From: Pseudomonas sp. dw_358
GTDB taxonomy: Bacteria; Pseudomonadota; Gammaproteobacteria; Pseudomonadales; Pseudomonadaceae
Length of the DNA: 64,000 bases
Reading direction: 5' to 3'
Assembly (NCBI RefSeq): GCF_018449655.1
Contig: NZ_JAAVUX010000016.1
Location: forward strand, 1-64,000
Shown: positions 51,791 through 60,967 of the stretch, one piece after another
How positions within the stretch are numbered: position 1 is the first letter of the stretch
How the letters are laid out: every line of letters begins with the position of its first letter
The notes under the pieces: generated by a model
Database searches by the model: none
Told to the model about the DNA's origin: nothing
The model's input: the letters and a program-made list of their open reading frames with translations, nothing else
Position numbers and translations under genes: made by a program

Positions 51791-53416
51791 ATGGAACCTC
51801 TCCAAGCTGTCCGTACCCTGCTTTCGGTGCAGAACCTCAGCGTCCGGCTGCCTCAGGGCATGGACCGCAGTCACGCCGTGGAGGACATCTCCTTCGACCT
51901 GGCCAGCGGCGAAATCCTCTGCATCATTGGTGAATCAGGATCCGGCAAATCGGTCACCGCCAACACCCTCATGGGCCTCTTGCCGTCCTCCATCGCGGTG
52001 AGCCAAGGGCAGATCCTGTTCAACGGCCAGAACTTGCTGGCCTGCGATGAGCGCACCTTGCGCGGCCTGCGCGGGCAGGCGATCTCCATCATTTTTCAAG
52101 ACCCGCTGTCGGCCCTCAACCCCTTGATGACCTTGGGCGAGCAGATCGCCGAAACCCTCGCCGTGCACGGCGTCAGCGACAGCCAGGAGCAGCAGCGCCG
52201 GGTCGTGCAGTTGCTCACAGAAGTGGGCCTGCCCGACCCGGAACAACTGCGCCACCAGTACCCGTTTCGCCTGTCCGGCGGCCAGCGTCAGCGAGTGATG
52301 ATCGCCATGGCTTTGGCCCTTGACCCGCAGTTGCTGATCGCCGATGAACCCACCACCGCGCTGGACGTCACCACCCAGGCGCAGATCCTCGAGATGATCC
52401 GCACCCTGCAACGGCGCAAGGGCATGGGCGTGATGTTCATCACCCACGACTTCGGCGTGGTGGCGGAGATTGCCGACCGGGTGGCGGTCATGGAAAAAGG
52501 CCGGCTGGTGGAGCAAGGCCCGGCCGCACAGGTGCTGCGTGACCCCCAACACCCCTACACCCGCAAGCTGCTGGCCGCCGTGCCCCGCATGGCCCTGCAG
52601 GACCGGAAAAATCTGGGTCAGGCGCCGGTGGTGCTCAAGGTCCAGGACCTGTGCAAGACCTACATCACCGCCGGCCGTTTCTTCGCCAAGGGGCGTACGG
52701 TCAAGGCCGTGGACGGGGTCAGCTTCGAACTGCGCAAAGGCCGCACCTTGGGGATCGTCGGCGAGTCCGGCTCCGGCAAGTCGTCTCTGGGGCGGCTGTT
52801 GATGAAGCTGATGCCCAGCGACAGCGGCAGCATCCACTTTGACGGTCAAGACATCTGCCCGCTGTCCCAGGCGGCCTTTCGCCCGGTGCGCCGTTACATC
52901 CAGATGATCTTCCAGGACCCCTTCGCCTCCCTCAACCCCCGCCACAGCATCGGTCGCATCCTCACCATCGGCCCCCAGGAACACGGCGTGGCCTATGAAA
53001 AGGCCCGGCTCAAGGCGCTCAAGCTGCTCAAGCTGGTGGGCCTGGATGACAGCGCCTTCGAACGCTACCCCCATGAGTTTTCCGGTGGCCAGCGCCAGCG
53101 TATCGGCATCGCCCGGGCGCTGATGTTCGACCCGCTGGTGCTGATCGCCGACGAAGCCGTGTCGGCCCTGGACGTGTCCATCCAGGCGCAGATCATCGAG
53201 CTGCTGGCCACCGTGCAGCAGGAAACCCGGGTGGCGATGATCTTCATCACCCATGACCTGCGTGTAGCCAGCCGTATCTGCGACGAAGTGGCGGTGATCC
53301 ACCAGGGCAAGATCGTCGAGCACGGCGCGCCCTACCAGGTCTTCAACCACCCGGTCCATGCCTACACCCAGCGACTGCTGGCGGCGGTACCGCGCAGCGA
53401 CTGGGCCTGCTCATGA
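51791..53416 (+). CDS. Dipeptide/glutathione-type ABC transporter ATPase, two fused ABC domains
   Basis: A 541-residue double ATPase, paralogous to the one ending at 51611. Half 1 has GESGSGKSVTANTLMGL near residue 55, LSGGQRQRVMIAMAL and LIADEPTTALDVTTQ. Half 2 has GESGSGKSSLGRLL near residue 320, FSGGQRQRIGIARAL and LIADEAVSALDVS, where the usual Pro after Glu is Ala. It starts the second operon, and its stop overlaps the MarR gene by four bases. Its cognate permeases lie at 57749-59595. Confidence 0.93.
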   Translation: MEPLQAVRTLLSVQNLSVRLPQGMDRSHAVEDISFDLASGEILCIIGESGSGKSVTANTLMGLLPSSIAVSQGQILFNGQNLLACDERTLRGLRGQAISIIFQDPLSALNPLMTLGEQIAETLAVHGVSDSQEQQRRVVQLLTEVGLPDPEQLRHQYPFRLSGGQRQRVMIAMALALDPQLLIADEPTTALDVTTQAQILEMIRTLQRRKGMGVMFITHDFGVVAEIADRVAVMEKGRLVEQGPAAQVLRDPQHPYTRKLLAAVPRMALQDRKNLGQAPVVLKVQDLCKTYITAGRFFAKGRTVKAVDGVSFELRKGRTLGIVGESGSGKSSLGRLLMKLMPSDSGSIHFDGQDICPLSQAAFRPVRRYIQMIFQDPFASLNPRHSIGRILTIGPQEHGVAYEKARLKALKLLKLVGLDDSAFERYPHEFSGGQRQRIGIARALMFDPLVLIADEAVSALDVSIQAQIIELLATVQQETRVAMIFITHDLRVASRICDEVAVIHQGKIVEHGAPYQVFNHPVHAYTQRLLAAVPRSDWACS

Positions 53417-53910
53417 CTGCCAGAGTGGAAAGAGACGAACTGGGGGATCTGGGCCTGTTGCTCAGTTTCTACATCCGCTGCCTCAGCCGCATCGTCTCCA
53501 AGGACCTGGACGATGAACTCGAAGGCCTGGAAGTGGCCAAGGGCACCGGCAAGATCGGCACTTTGCTTCTGGTCAACGAGCACCCCGGCATTCGCCCCTC
53601 GACCCTGGCGCGCTGGCTGCTCAAGGACCGCGCCGCCATGGGCCGGATCATCGAGCAGATGGCCGTGCAAGGCCTGCTGACCCGGCGGGTCTCGGACAAG
53701 GACAACCGCGCCCAGGAGCTCTACGCCAGCGAGCGCGGCCGGGAGTTGGCGGCGACAGTCACCGCCATCGTCACCCGCCAGTCCCGCACTTTCTTTCAAG
53801 ACCTGGACGACGCCGAGCACGCCTTGGCCATCCGGCTACTGCGCAAGGTGTACCGCCGGGTCGCCGGATTCAATGAAGCATTTCCCACAGGAGCACCTGA
53901 TGCAAGATGA
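53413..53910 (+). CDS. MarR-family transcriptional regulator
   Basis: A 165-residue winged-helix regulator. The N-terminal helix (LLLSFYIRCLSRIVSKDLDD) is the dimerisation part. The DNA-binding region is IRPSTLARWLLKDRAAMGRI, and the wing is LLTRRVSDKDNRAQELYASE. It is embedded between the ATPase and SDR genes with overlaps on both sides (4 bp and 11 bp), so it is co-expressed with the operon it most likely controls. Confidence 0.88.
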   Translation: MTARVERDELGDLGLLLSFYIRCLSRIVSKDLDDELEGLEVAKGTGKIGTLLLVNEHPGIRPSTLARWLLKDRAAMGRIIEQMAVQGLLTRRVSDKDNRAQELYASERGRELAATVTAIVTRQSRTFFQDLDDAEHALAIRLLRKVYRRVAGFNEAFPTGAPDAR

Positions 53911-54598
53911 TCGAGTCGCCCTTATCTCCGGGGCCAATCGCGGGCTGGGCCTGGCCATGGCCAAGGTCCTGTATGACCAGGGCTGGCGCCTGGCGCTGGG
54001 CATGCGCGAACCTGCTCTACCCGACTGGGCCGACCCGCAGCGGGTCGCGGTGCACGCCTATGACGCCCGTCAGCTGACGGCGGCCGAGCCTTGGGTCGCC
54101 GCGACCCTGGCGCGCTTCGGTCGTGTCGACGGGGTCATCGCCAACGCCGGAATCATGGTCCCGCACAACGTCATCGACGTCAGCGAGGACGATCTGGAAG
54201 CCATGCTCGACATCAACGTCAAGGCACCCCGACGGTTGGCCAAGGCTGCCTGGACAGCGCTGAGCGCCAGTGGTCGCGGCCGAGTGATCATTATCGGCTC
54301 GCTGTCGGGCAAACGGGTCAAGTCGGCCTCGGCCGGCAGCTACTCGGTGTCCAAGTTTGCCGCCGTGGCCTTGGCTCATGCCTTGCGTCATCAGGGCTGG
54401 GAAGCGGGGATTCGCGCCACGGCCGTGTGCCCCGGCTTCGTCGCCACCGACATGGCCTTGGCCCTGAGCAGCCGCGACCCGGCACTCATGACCCAGGCCG
54501 AAGACATCGGCCGGGCCGTGGCCCTGTTGCTGGACCTGCCCAATGAAGCCAGCGTGGCGGAGTTCGCCATCAACTGCCAACTCGAGGAGTCTTACTGA
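53900..54598 (+). CDS. Short-chain dehydrogenase/reductase
   Basis: A 232-residue SDR. The NAD(P) motif is ALISGANRGLGLAMAKVL at the start, VDGVIANAGIMVPHNVIDV contains the NAG motif, the catalytic Ser is in IIGSLSGKRVKSASAG, and the Tyr-x-x-x-Lys is YSVSKFA. ATAVCPGFVATDMAL follows. The ATG at 53900 has AGGAG and lies inside the MarR gene. The flavoprotein gene begins directly after its stop. The substrate, probably a hydroxy or keto compound, is unknown. Confidence 0.9.
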   Translation: MQDDRVALISGANRGLGLAMAKVLYDQGWRLALGMREPALPDWADPQRVAVHAYDARQLTAAEPWVAATLARFGRVDGVIANAGIMVPHNVIDVSEDDLEAMLDINVKAPRRLAKAAWTALSASGRGRVIIIGSLSGKRVKSASAGSYSVSKFAAVALAHALRHQGWEAGIRATAVCPGFVATDMALALSSRDPALMTQAEDIGRAVALLLDLPNEASVAEFAINCQLEESY

Positions 54599-55930
54599 AT
54601 GCCCGGTCCCTATGTCGTACCCGTGCACGGTGATAAAGAATTGCCGGATGAAGTGGATGTGGTGGTCATCGGCGGCGGCATCATCGGCGCCTCCACGGCG
54701 CTGGAGTTGTCCGAACGCGGCCTGCGGGTGGCCCTGTGCGAGAAAGGCGGTATCGGCCATGAACAGTCGAGCCGCAACTGGGGCTGGGTACGCATCTCCC
54801 GGCGCGACCCCAGGGAAGTGCCGCTGATGGCCCACGCGCTGCAGATGTGGCAGGGCCTGGATCAACGCCTGGGCCGCGACACCGGCTACAAGAAAGCCGG
54901 GATCATCTTCACCTGCGTCGACGACCAGGAATACGCCAACCATGAGCGCTGGAACCAGAACCTGGCCAGCTATGACCTCGAATCACGCATGCTCTCGGCC
55001 AGCGAACTGAAGCAGTTGCTGCCCAATCAGAACATGAACCTCAAAGGCGCGCTGTACACCGCCGCCGACGGCCGCGCCGAACCACAGAAAGCGGCGCCGG
55101 CCATTGCCGAAGGCGCCCGCGCACGCGGCGCGAAGATCTTCGTGGAGTGCGCGGTGCGCGGCATCGAGACCAGCGCCGGGCGGGTCAGCGGGGTGGTCAC
55201 CGAACGTGGCAGCATCCGTTGCAGCGCCGTGGTGCTGGCTGGTGGCGCCTGGTCCAGCCTGTTCTGTGGCAACCACCATCTGCGCCTGCCTCAGCTCAAG
55301 GTGATGAACTCGGTGCTGCGCACCTTCCCGCTCGAAGGCGGCCCGACACAAGCGATCTGGAGCAAGGATTTTGCCCTGCGCCAGCGTCAGGACGGCGGCT
55401 ACACCGTGGCCAACGGGCACGAGAACATCGTCGACGTGGTGCCGGACTCGTTCCGCTTCGGCAAGGATTTCATCCCGGCCCTGAGCAAGGAATGGCGCTC
55501 CCTGAGCCTGCGCCTGGCCGACCGTTTCTTTGTCGAGGCGCGCATGGCCAAGCGCTGGGCGCTGGATGAGCCGAGCCCCTTCGAGTACGCCCGGGTCCTC
55601 GACCCCAAACCCTCCAAGGCTTTGTCGGACCAGGCCTTGGCCAACCTGACCAAAGCCTTCCCGGTGTTCCAGCAGGCGCGCATCGCCCAACGCTGGGCCG
55701 GCTACATCGACGCCACCCCGGACGCGGTGCCGGTGATCTCCGCCGTGGACAGCTTCCCCGGCTTTCACATCGCCACCGGTTTCTCCGGCCACGGCTTTGG
55801 CATCGGCCCGGCTGCCGGGCGTCTGATGGCCGACCTGGTGACCAACGATACCCCCGTGGTCGACCCGACCGCCTTCCGCTTCTCGCGGTTCAGTGACGGT
55901 TCGAAGATCGAAGTGATCAGCGGGTTCTGA
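54599..55930 (+). CDS. DAO-family FAD-dependent oxidoreductase
   Basis: A 443-residue flavin enzyme of the D-amino-acid oxidase fold. The FAD motif VVVIGGGIIGASTALELSER lies near residue 20 and is followed by HEQSSRNWGWVRISRRDP, a block found in amine, sarcosine and opine-type oxidases. The C-terminal RWAGYIDATPDAVPVISAVD and FSGHGFGIGPAAGRLMADL complete the FAD site. It begins directly after the SDR stop. It probably oxidises a secondary amine or D-amino acid delivered by the importer encoded downstream. Confidence 0.88.
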   Translation: MPGPYVVPVHGDKELPDEVDVVVIGGGIIGASTALELSERGLRVALCEKGGIGHEQSSRNWGWVRISRRDPREVPLMAHALQMWQGLDQRLGRDTGYKKAGIIFTCVDDQEYANHERWNQNLASYDLESRMLSASELKQLLPNQNMNLKGALYTAADGRAEPQKAAPAIAEGARARGAKIFVECAVRGIETSAGRVSGVVTERGSIRCSAVVLAGGAWSSLFCGNHHLRLPQLKVMNSVLRTFPLEGGPTQAIWSKDFALRQRQDGGYTVANGHENIVDVVPDSFRFGKDFIPALSKEWRSLSLRLADRFFVEARMAKRWALDEPSPFEYARVLDPKPSKALSDQALANLTKAFPVFQQARIAQRWAGYIDATPDAVPVISAVDSFPGFHIATGFSGHGFGIGPAAGRLMADLVTNDTPVVDPTAFRFSRFSDGSKIEVISGF

Positions 55931-55997
55931 CTCAACAACAATTGACTGCGCGGCCCTTTACCCAGTACTGCCCCCACCCTTTACAAGGCAATGAGCG

Positions 55998-57683
55998 ATG
56001 ACTGAAAAGACCCCAGATAGCCTTCTCAACCCCACCCGGCGTCAAGCCTTGACGCTCATGGGCTGGGCCGGCCTTGCCGGACTCGGCGGCGCCGGCTCGG
56101 TGTTCACCGGCCTGCTCGGCGCCAGTGAAGCCTTCGCCGCCGACGCCAAGACCCTGAACAAGCAGATGGTCATCGGCTTTTCCCAGGAACCCACGGTCTT
56201 CAACCCGCACCTGCTGCACATCGAGGTGGACGAAGGCATCTACTACGGCGTCTTCGACCCCTTGTTCCGGGTCACGCCCGATGGCACTTTCGAACCGATG
56301 CTGGCGGTAGAAGTCCCGACTGTGGCCAACGGCGGCATCTCCGCCGACGGCCTGCAATGGAAGATCAAGCTGCGCGACGGGGTCACCTGGCACGACGGCA
56401 AGCCCTTCACCGCCAACGACGTCAAGTTCACCCTGGACCTGTTGGTGGACCCGAAATTTCGCAGCTGGCGCCGCACCGGCCATGAACTGGTGCGCGACCT
56501 CAAGGTGGTCTCGCCCACCGAGCTGACCTGGCGCATGGACAAACCCTTCGCGCCCTATGCCGCGATTCTCTCCGACACCTTCATCGTCCCCGAGCACCTC
56601 CTGGGCCCGGTGGAAGACAAGAACAGCGCACCGTTCAACAACGCCCCCATCGGCACCGGCCCGTTCAAGTGGAGCCGGCGCGTGGCCGGCGACTTCATCG
56701 AGTTGACGGCCAACACCCAGTACTTCGGCAAAGGCCCGTACCTGGAGAAGATGATCTTCAAGTACATCCCCGACCTGACTGTCCTCTACACCCAATTCAA
56801 CACCGGCGACATCGACGTGGCCGGCCTGCAATGGATCACCCTGGACCACTACGAGGAAGCGAAAAAACTGCCGGGCAAGACCGTGACCGCCTTCAATGCT
56901 TCCACCGTCGAGACCTTTGCCTTCAACCTCGGCAAGCCGCAGTTCAAGGACCTCGCCGTGCGCGAAGCGCTGTACATGGCGGTGGACAAGGCGACCATTC
57001 TCAGCGCGCTGTACTACGGCCTGCCCTCGCCCACCGAAACCTACATTCCGCTGCAGTCCTACTACCACAACCCCGACTTGCCCAAGCACGAGTTCAACGT
57101 AGCCAAGGCCAACGCCAAACTCGATGAAGCCGGCTGGAAGAAAGGCGCCGACGGTATCCGTGCCAAGGATGGCGTACGCCTGGCGTTCAGCAACTCCACC
57201 ACTGCCGGCAACCATCTGCGCGAGCAGATGCAGCAGTTTTTGCAGCAGTCGTTCAAGGACATCGGCGTCGACATGAGCATCTCCAACCTGCCGCCCGCCG
57301 TGATGTGGGGGGACTTCTGGATGATGTCGCAGTTCGAGAGCTCCGTGGTCGGCCTGGACTTCCTCACCGCTGCCGACCCGGACACCTCCGACTATTTCCG
57401 CTCCACGGCAGTACCGGCCAAGGGTGGCTCGGGGCAAAACACCTGGCAGTACCAAAGCCCGGAAGTGGACGCCTTGCTCACGGAAGGTGCCCAGCAGTTC
57501 GCTCCCGAGACCCGCCGCGCCACCTATTTCAAACTTCAGGAGGTGGTGCGCCGCGACTTGCCTTTTCTGCCCCTGTTCCCGTTCACCGAAGTGCGCGGGC
57601 ACAAGGTTGGCATCGACGGGGTGATCCCTAACGTCAACGTGCGCATCGACACCTGGAACGTCGCCGACTGGCGCTGGAGCTGA
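55998..57683 (+). CDS. Dipeptide-type ABC substrate-binding protein with Tat-like signal
   Basis: A 561-residue binding protein of the DppA family. Its leader carries adjacent arginines (TRRQALTLMGWAGLAGLG, Arg14-Arg15), a weakly hydrophobic core and a cut site after AFA (residue 47), which is a Tat-like signal and would mean export in folded form. Core blocks are VIGFSQEPTVFNPHL, LQWKIKLRDGVTWHDGKPFT and IGTGPFKWSRRVAGDFIELT. It serves the second importer; the ligand is unknown. Confidence 0.92.
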   Translation: MTEKTPDSLLNPTRRQALTLMGWAGLAGLGGAGSVFTGLLGASEAFAADAKTLNKQMVIGFSQEPTVFNPHLLHIEVDEGIYYGVFDPLFRVTPDGTFEPMLAVEVPTVANGGISADGLQWKIKLRDGVTWHDGKPFTANDVKFTLDLLVDPKFRSWRRTGHELVRDLKVVSPTELTWRMDKPFAPYAAILSDTFIVPEHLLGPVEDKNSAPFNNAPIGTGPFKWSRRVAGDFIELTANTQYFGKGPYLEKMIFKYIPDLTVLYTQFNTGDIDVAGLQWITLDHYEEAKKLPGKTVTAFNASTVETFAFNLGKPQFKDLAVREALYMAVDKATILSALYYGLPSPTETYIPLQSYYHNPDLPKHEFNVAKANAKLDEAGWKKGADGIRAKDGVRLAFSNSTTAGNHLREQMQQFLQQSFKDIGVDMSISNLPPAVMWGDFWMMSQFESSVVGLDFLTAADPDTSDYFRSTAVPAKGGSGQNTWQYQSPEVDALLTEGAQQFAPETRRATYFKLQEVVRRDLPFLPLFPFTEVRGHKVGIDGVIPNVNVRIDTWNVADWRWS

Positions 57684-57700
57684 GCCCTTGCCGCCGCGCG

Positions 57701-57723
57701 CCCGCCGTCGTCTCGGCGGCGGG
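57701..57723. promoter_or_regulatory. Intercistronic hairpin after the second binding-protein gene
   Basis: CCCGCCG and CGGCGGG pair around a nine-base loop in the gap between the binding-protein stop and the permease ribosome site. Like the hairpin at 12640-12660, it could set the ratio of binding protein to permease. It lacks a long T run, so it is not a full terminator. Confidence 0.5.
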
Positions 57724-57748
57724 TCGCCTTTTCATGAGGAGCCGCTCC

Positions 57749-58714
57749 ATGGTGCAATTTCTGCTAAGCCGTCTGTGGCAAAGCCTGGTCCTGTTGCTGA
57801 TCGTCTCGGCGGTGGGCTTTGCCGTGCTCAACCTGGCACCCGGCGGCCCGTTGTCGCAGTTCACCCTGACCCCGGGCATGACCCAGGAAGCCCTGGCCCG
57901 CATTTCGCACCAGATGGGCCTCGACCGGCCCTTGCCGATCCAGTACCTGGACTGGCTGTGGCGCATGGTACGCGGCGACTGGGGACACTCCTACCGGGAC
58001 AACCAGCCGGTGCTGAGCATCATCTATCAGCATCTGTTCGCTACCTTGCTGTTGATGGGCAGCTCGACCCTGCTGTCGATGATCATCGGCACCGTGGTCG
58101 GTGTGCGCAGCGCCCTCAAGCGCGGCTCGCTGTTCGATTTCCTGTCGTCGGTGGGTGCCATGGTGGCTCTGTCGCTACCGACCTTCTGGCTGGGGCTGGT
58201 GGCCATCTACCTGTTTTCGGTCAAGCTCGGCTGGCTGCCGTCGGGCAACATGTTCACCGTCGGTGTGGAGACTGTGCGCGACTACTCCGTGCACCTGGTA
58301 CTGCCCTGCCTGGTGCTGGCACTGGTCAACGTCGCGGTGTGGAGCCCGTACATGCGCAGCGCCACCCTGGAAGTGGTCAATCAGGATTTCATTCGCACCG
58401 CCCGGGCCAAGGGCCTGACCCCGCGCCGGGTACTGCTCAAGCACATCATGGGCAACGCCATGCTGCCGATGATCAGCCTGGCCGGCATGCAACTGCCGAC
58501 CTTGCTCAGCGGTGCGCTGGTGACCGAAACCGTGTTCACCTGGCCCGGCATCGGCCGGCTGTTTCTCGACAGCCTGGGTTACAGCGATTACCCGGTGATC
58601 ATGGGGCTGCTGATGATGTCGGCGATTCTGGTGCTGATCGGCAACCTGCTGGCCGACATTGTCGTCGCCCTGGTGGACCCACGTATTCGTCTGACCCAGG
58701 AGGCCAGCGCATGA
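57749..58714 (+). CDS. ABC transporter permease, DppB-like
   Basis: A 321-residue inner-membrane permease with six hydrophobic segments. FLLSRLWQSLVLLLIVSAVG opens it, NLAPGGPLSQF and GDWGHSYRDNQPVLSII are the periplasmic family motifs, and ARAKGLTPRRVLLKHIMGNA is the ATPase-coupling loop. The ATG at 57749 has GAGGAG. It ends with a four-base overlap into the next permease. Confidence 0.93.
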   Translation: MVQFLLSRLWQSLVLLLIVSAVGFAVLNLAPGGPLSQFTLTPGMTQEALARISHQMGLDRPLPIQYLDWLWRMVRGDWGHSYRDNQPVLSIIYQHLFATLLLMGSSTLLSMIIGTVVGVRSALKRGSLFDFLSSVGAMVALSLPTFWLGLVAIYLFSVKLGWLPSGNMFTVGVETVRDYSVHLVLPCLVLALVNVAVWSPYMRSATLEVVNQDFIRTARAKGLTPRRVLLKHIMGNAMLPMISLAGMQLPTLLSGALVTETVFTWPGIGRLFLDSLGYSDYPVIMGLLMMSAILVLIGNLLADIVVALVDPRIRLTQEASA

Positions 58715-59595
58715 CCGATCTCAGCCTCGCTCCCGTGCAGGTCAACGTCCGCTGGTGGCAGCATCGCGGCGTGCGCCGTTTTTGTCGCAACCGCCTGGCG
58801 GTACTGGGCACGGTGCTCATCATCCTGCTGACCGCCGCCTGCTTCATCGGCCCCCATCTGCTCAAGTACACCGAGCTGACCATCGACTTGCGCGCGCGCT
58901 TTGCCCCCCCGTTTGCCGGCCCGCACCTGCTGGGCACCGACCCGCTGGGGCGCGACCTGTGCGCCCGGCTGCTGATGGCCGGGCGCATTTCGTTGATGGT
59001 CGGGTTTTTCTCGATGCTGCTCAGCACCTTGTTCGGCGCGCTGGTCGGCATCGTCGCCGGCTTCTATGGCGGCCGCGTGGGCGCCGTGCTCATGCGCCTG
59101 GTGGATGCCTTTCTGGCCTTTCCGGCGATCTTCCTGCTGCTGGTGCTGGCCGCCTTCACCAAACCTTCAGCGTTGATGATCACCTTGATTATCGCCGTCA
59201 CCAGCTGGATGGAAGTGGCACGGGTGGTGGAGTCCCAGGTGCGCTCCCTGCGCGAACGGGATTTCATCCAGGCCGCCCGCACTCTGGGCCTGCGCAACTC
59301 GACGCTGATGTTCAGCGAGCTGTTGCCCAACGCCATGGGTCCGATCATCGTCGCCGCCACCTTGACGGTGGCCCGCGCCATTCTGCTGGAGGCGTACATC
59401 AGCTACCTGGGCTACGGCATCCAGCCGCCGCTGCCCAGCTGGGGCAACCTGCTCAATGGCGCCCAGCAGTACCTGCTGCAAGCACCTTGGCTGGCGATCA
59501 TCCCCGGGCTGACCATCACCCTGGCGGTGACCAGCTTCAACTTCATCGGCGACGGCCTGCGCGACGCGCTGGACGTGCGCAGCGATCAGCCCTGA
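58711..59595 (+). CDS. ABC transporter permease, DppC-like
   Basis: A 294-residue inner-membrane permease. After one helix (VLGTVLIILLTAACFIGPHL), the motif HLLGTDPLGRDLCARLLMAG identifies the DppC/OppC family, and AARTLGLRNSTLMFSELLPN is the coupling loop. It is translationally coupled to the preceding permease and lies 10 bp before the second flavin oxidoreductase. Confidence 0.93.
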   Translation: MTDLSLAPVQVNVRWWQHRGVRRFCRNRLAVLGTVLIILLTAACFIGPHLLKYTELTIDLRARFAPPFAGPHLLGTDPLGRDLCARLLMAGRISLMVGFFSMLLSTLFGALVGIVAGFYGGRVGAVLMRLVDAFLAFPAIFLLLVLAAFTKPSALMITLIIAVTSWMEVARVVESQVRSLRERDFIQAARTLGLRNSTLMFSELLPNAMGPIIVAATLTVARAILLEAYISYLGYGIQPPLPSWGNLLNGAQQYLLQAPWLAIIPGLTITLAVTSFNFIGDGLRDALDVRSDQP

Positions 59596-59605
59596 GGAGC
59601 CCGGC

Positions 59606-60928
59606 ATGCGTGAATTCTCGCCCTTTCACACCACTTTGTGGTTTGCCACCGCCGCCAGTGCGCCGCCCAGCAGCACCCTGGAAGGCCGGGTGCAGGCGGA
59701 TGTCTGTGTGGTCGGCGGTGGCTATACCGGCCTGACCACTGCGCTGGAGCTGGCGGCCAAGGGCGTCAAGGTGGTCCTGCTCGAAGCTCAGGACGCCGGC
59801 TTCGGTGGCTCGGGCCGCAACGCCGGGCATTGCACACCGACGTTCACTCACTACAGCTTGCCCGAGCTGCGCAAGCTCCTCGGCGAACCGTGGGCCGAAC
59901 GCTTGATCGCCCGGCAGACCCAGGCCAACCGCAAGGTGGCGCAGATGATCGACACCTACGCCATCGACTGCGAATGGCAGCAGAACGGCTATGTGATGGG
60001 CGCCCTCAATCGCGGTCAGATGGGCGAACTGGAGCGCAAGCGCGACGAGTACAACGCCGTCGGCGCCAAGACCCAGGTGCTGGACAAGGCCCAGGTGCAG
60101 ACCGTCACCGGCAGCCCGCGCTTTCAGGGCGGCTGGTTCCACACCGAGGCCGGCCACCTCAACCCGCTGGGCTATGCCCGCGGCCTGGCCCGCGGGGCCA
60201 TGCAGGAAGGCGTCGCGCTGTATTCCGATTCGCGGGTGGTCTCGGTCAAGCGCGAAGGGGCGAACTGGGCGGTGAACACCGCACGCGGCACGGTGCTGGC
60301 CGACAAGGTGATCTTCGCCACCGGCGCCTACACCGTGGATGGCTGGCCGAAGCTTGAGCAGAGCTTCAAGATCATGAAAGTCTTCGTCGCCGCCACCCAG
60401 CCCTTGAGCCCGGAAGAACGCCTGAGCGTGTTGCCGCAAAACACCACGATTCATGACGGGCGCGGCGACATCTACGTCTACAAGTACAACGCCGAGGGCC
60501 GCATCGTCGCCTCGATGTTCCCCATGGGCCGGCGAGGCACCGACATGGCCTACACTCGCCAGGTCATGTCCGATCGCCTCAAGTGGCTGCACCCACAGAT
60601 CCGCCAGGCGCTGCGCTGGGAATACTTCTGGTTCGGCGAGCTGGACATGCAATACCGCACCGTGCCCAGGCTCTACGACCTCGCGCCGGGGGTGGTCGCC
60701 CTCACCGGCCTGTCCGGACGCGGCGTGCCCACCGGCAGCATGCTCGGCGGTATCCTCTCGGAATGGGCGCTGGGGGTGTCGCCCGAGCACCTGGCGTTAC
60801 CGATCGAGCCGCTGAAGGCCGCGCCGTTCTACATGAGTTTCGGGCCGCAATTGTCGTTGCGCTATTACCGGGCCAGTGACTGGGTCAAGGCCAGGCTCAA
60901 TGGCAGTGCGTTGCCGCCCCATGCCTGA
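59606..60928 (+). CDS. FAD-dependent oxidoreductase, gamma-glutamylputrescine oxidase (PuuB)-like
   Basis: A 440-residue DAO-fold flavoprotein. The N-terminal HTTLWFATAASAPPSSTLEG and ADVCVVGGGYTGLTTALELA, then GFGGSGRNAGHCTPTFTH, match PuuB-type oxidases. FFWFGELDMQYRTVPRLYDL and LTGLSGRGVPTGSMLGGILS are at the C-terminus. It should oxidise an amine or N-substituted amino acid to an imine. It is the last gene of the second importer operon and differs clearly from the DAO-family enzyme at 54599-55930. Confidence 0.87.
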   Translation: MREFSPFHTTLWFATAASAPPSSTLEGRVQADVCVVGGGYTGLTTALELAAKGVKVVLLEAQDAGFGGSGRNAGHCTPTFTHYSLPELRKLLGEPWAERLIARQTQANRKVAQMIDTYAIDCEWQQNGYVMGALNRGQMGELERKRDEYNAVGAKTQVLDKAQVQTVTGSPRFQGGWFHTEAGHLNPLGYARGLARGAMQEGVALYSDSRVVSVKREGANWAVNTARGTVLADKVIFATGAYTVDGWPKLEQSFKIMKVFVAATQPLSPEERLSVLPQNTTIHDGRGDIYVYKYNAEGRIVASMFPMGRRGTDMAYTRQVMSDRLKWLHPQIRQALRWEYFWFGELDMQYRTVPRLYDLAPGVVALTGLSGRGVPTGSMLGGILSEWALGVSPEHLALPIEPLKAAPFYMSFGPQLSLRYYRASDWVKARLNGSALPPHA

Positions 60929-60967
60929 GCCAGCCAGGGCCTGCAGCGATTACCACACGCAGGCTGG

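Noticed and set aside
51791..52490. Possible second, duplicated copy of the first importer ATPase
   Set aside because: The two ATPases share family motifs, but their spacers, Walker B regions and tails differ; they are old paralogues, not a recent duplication or assembly artefact.
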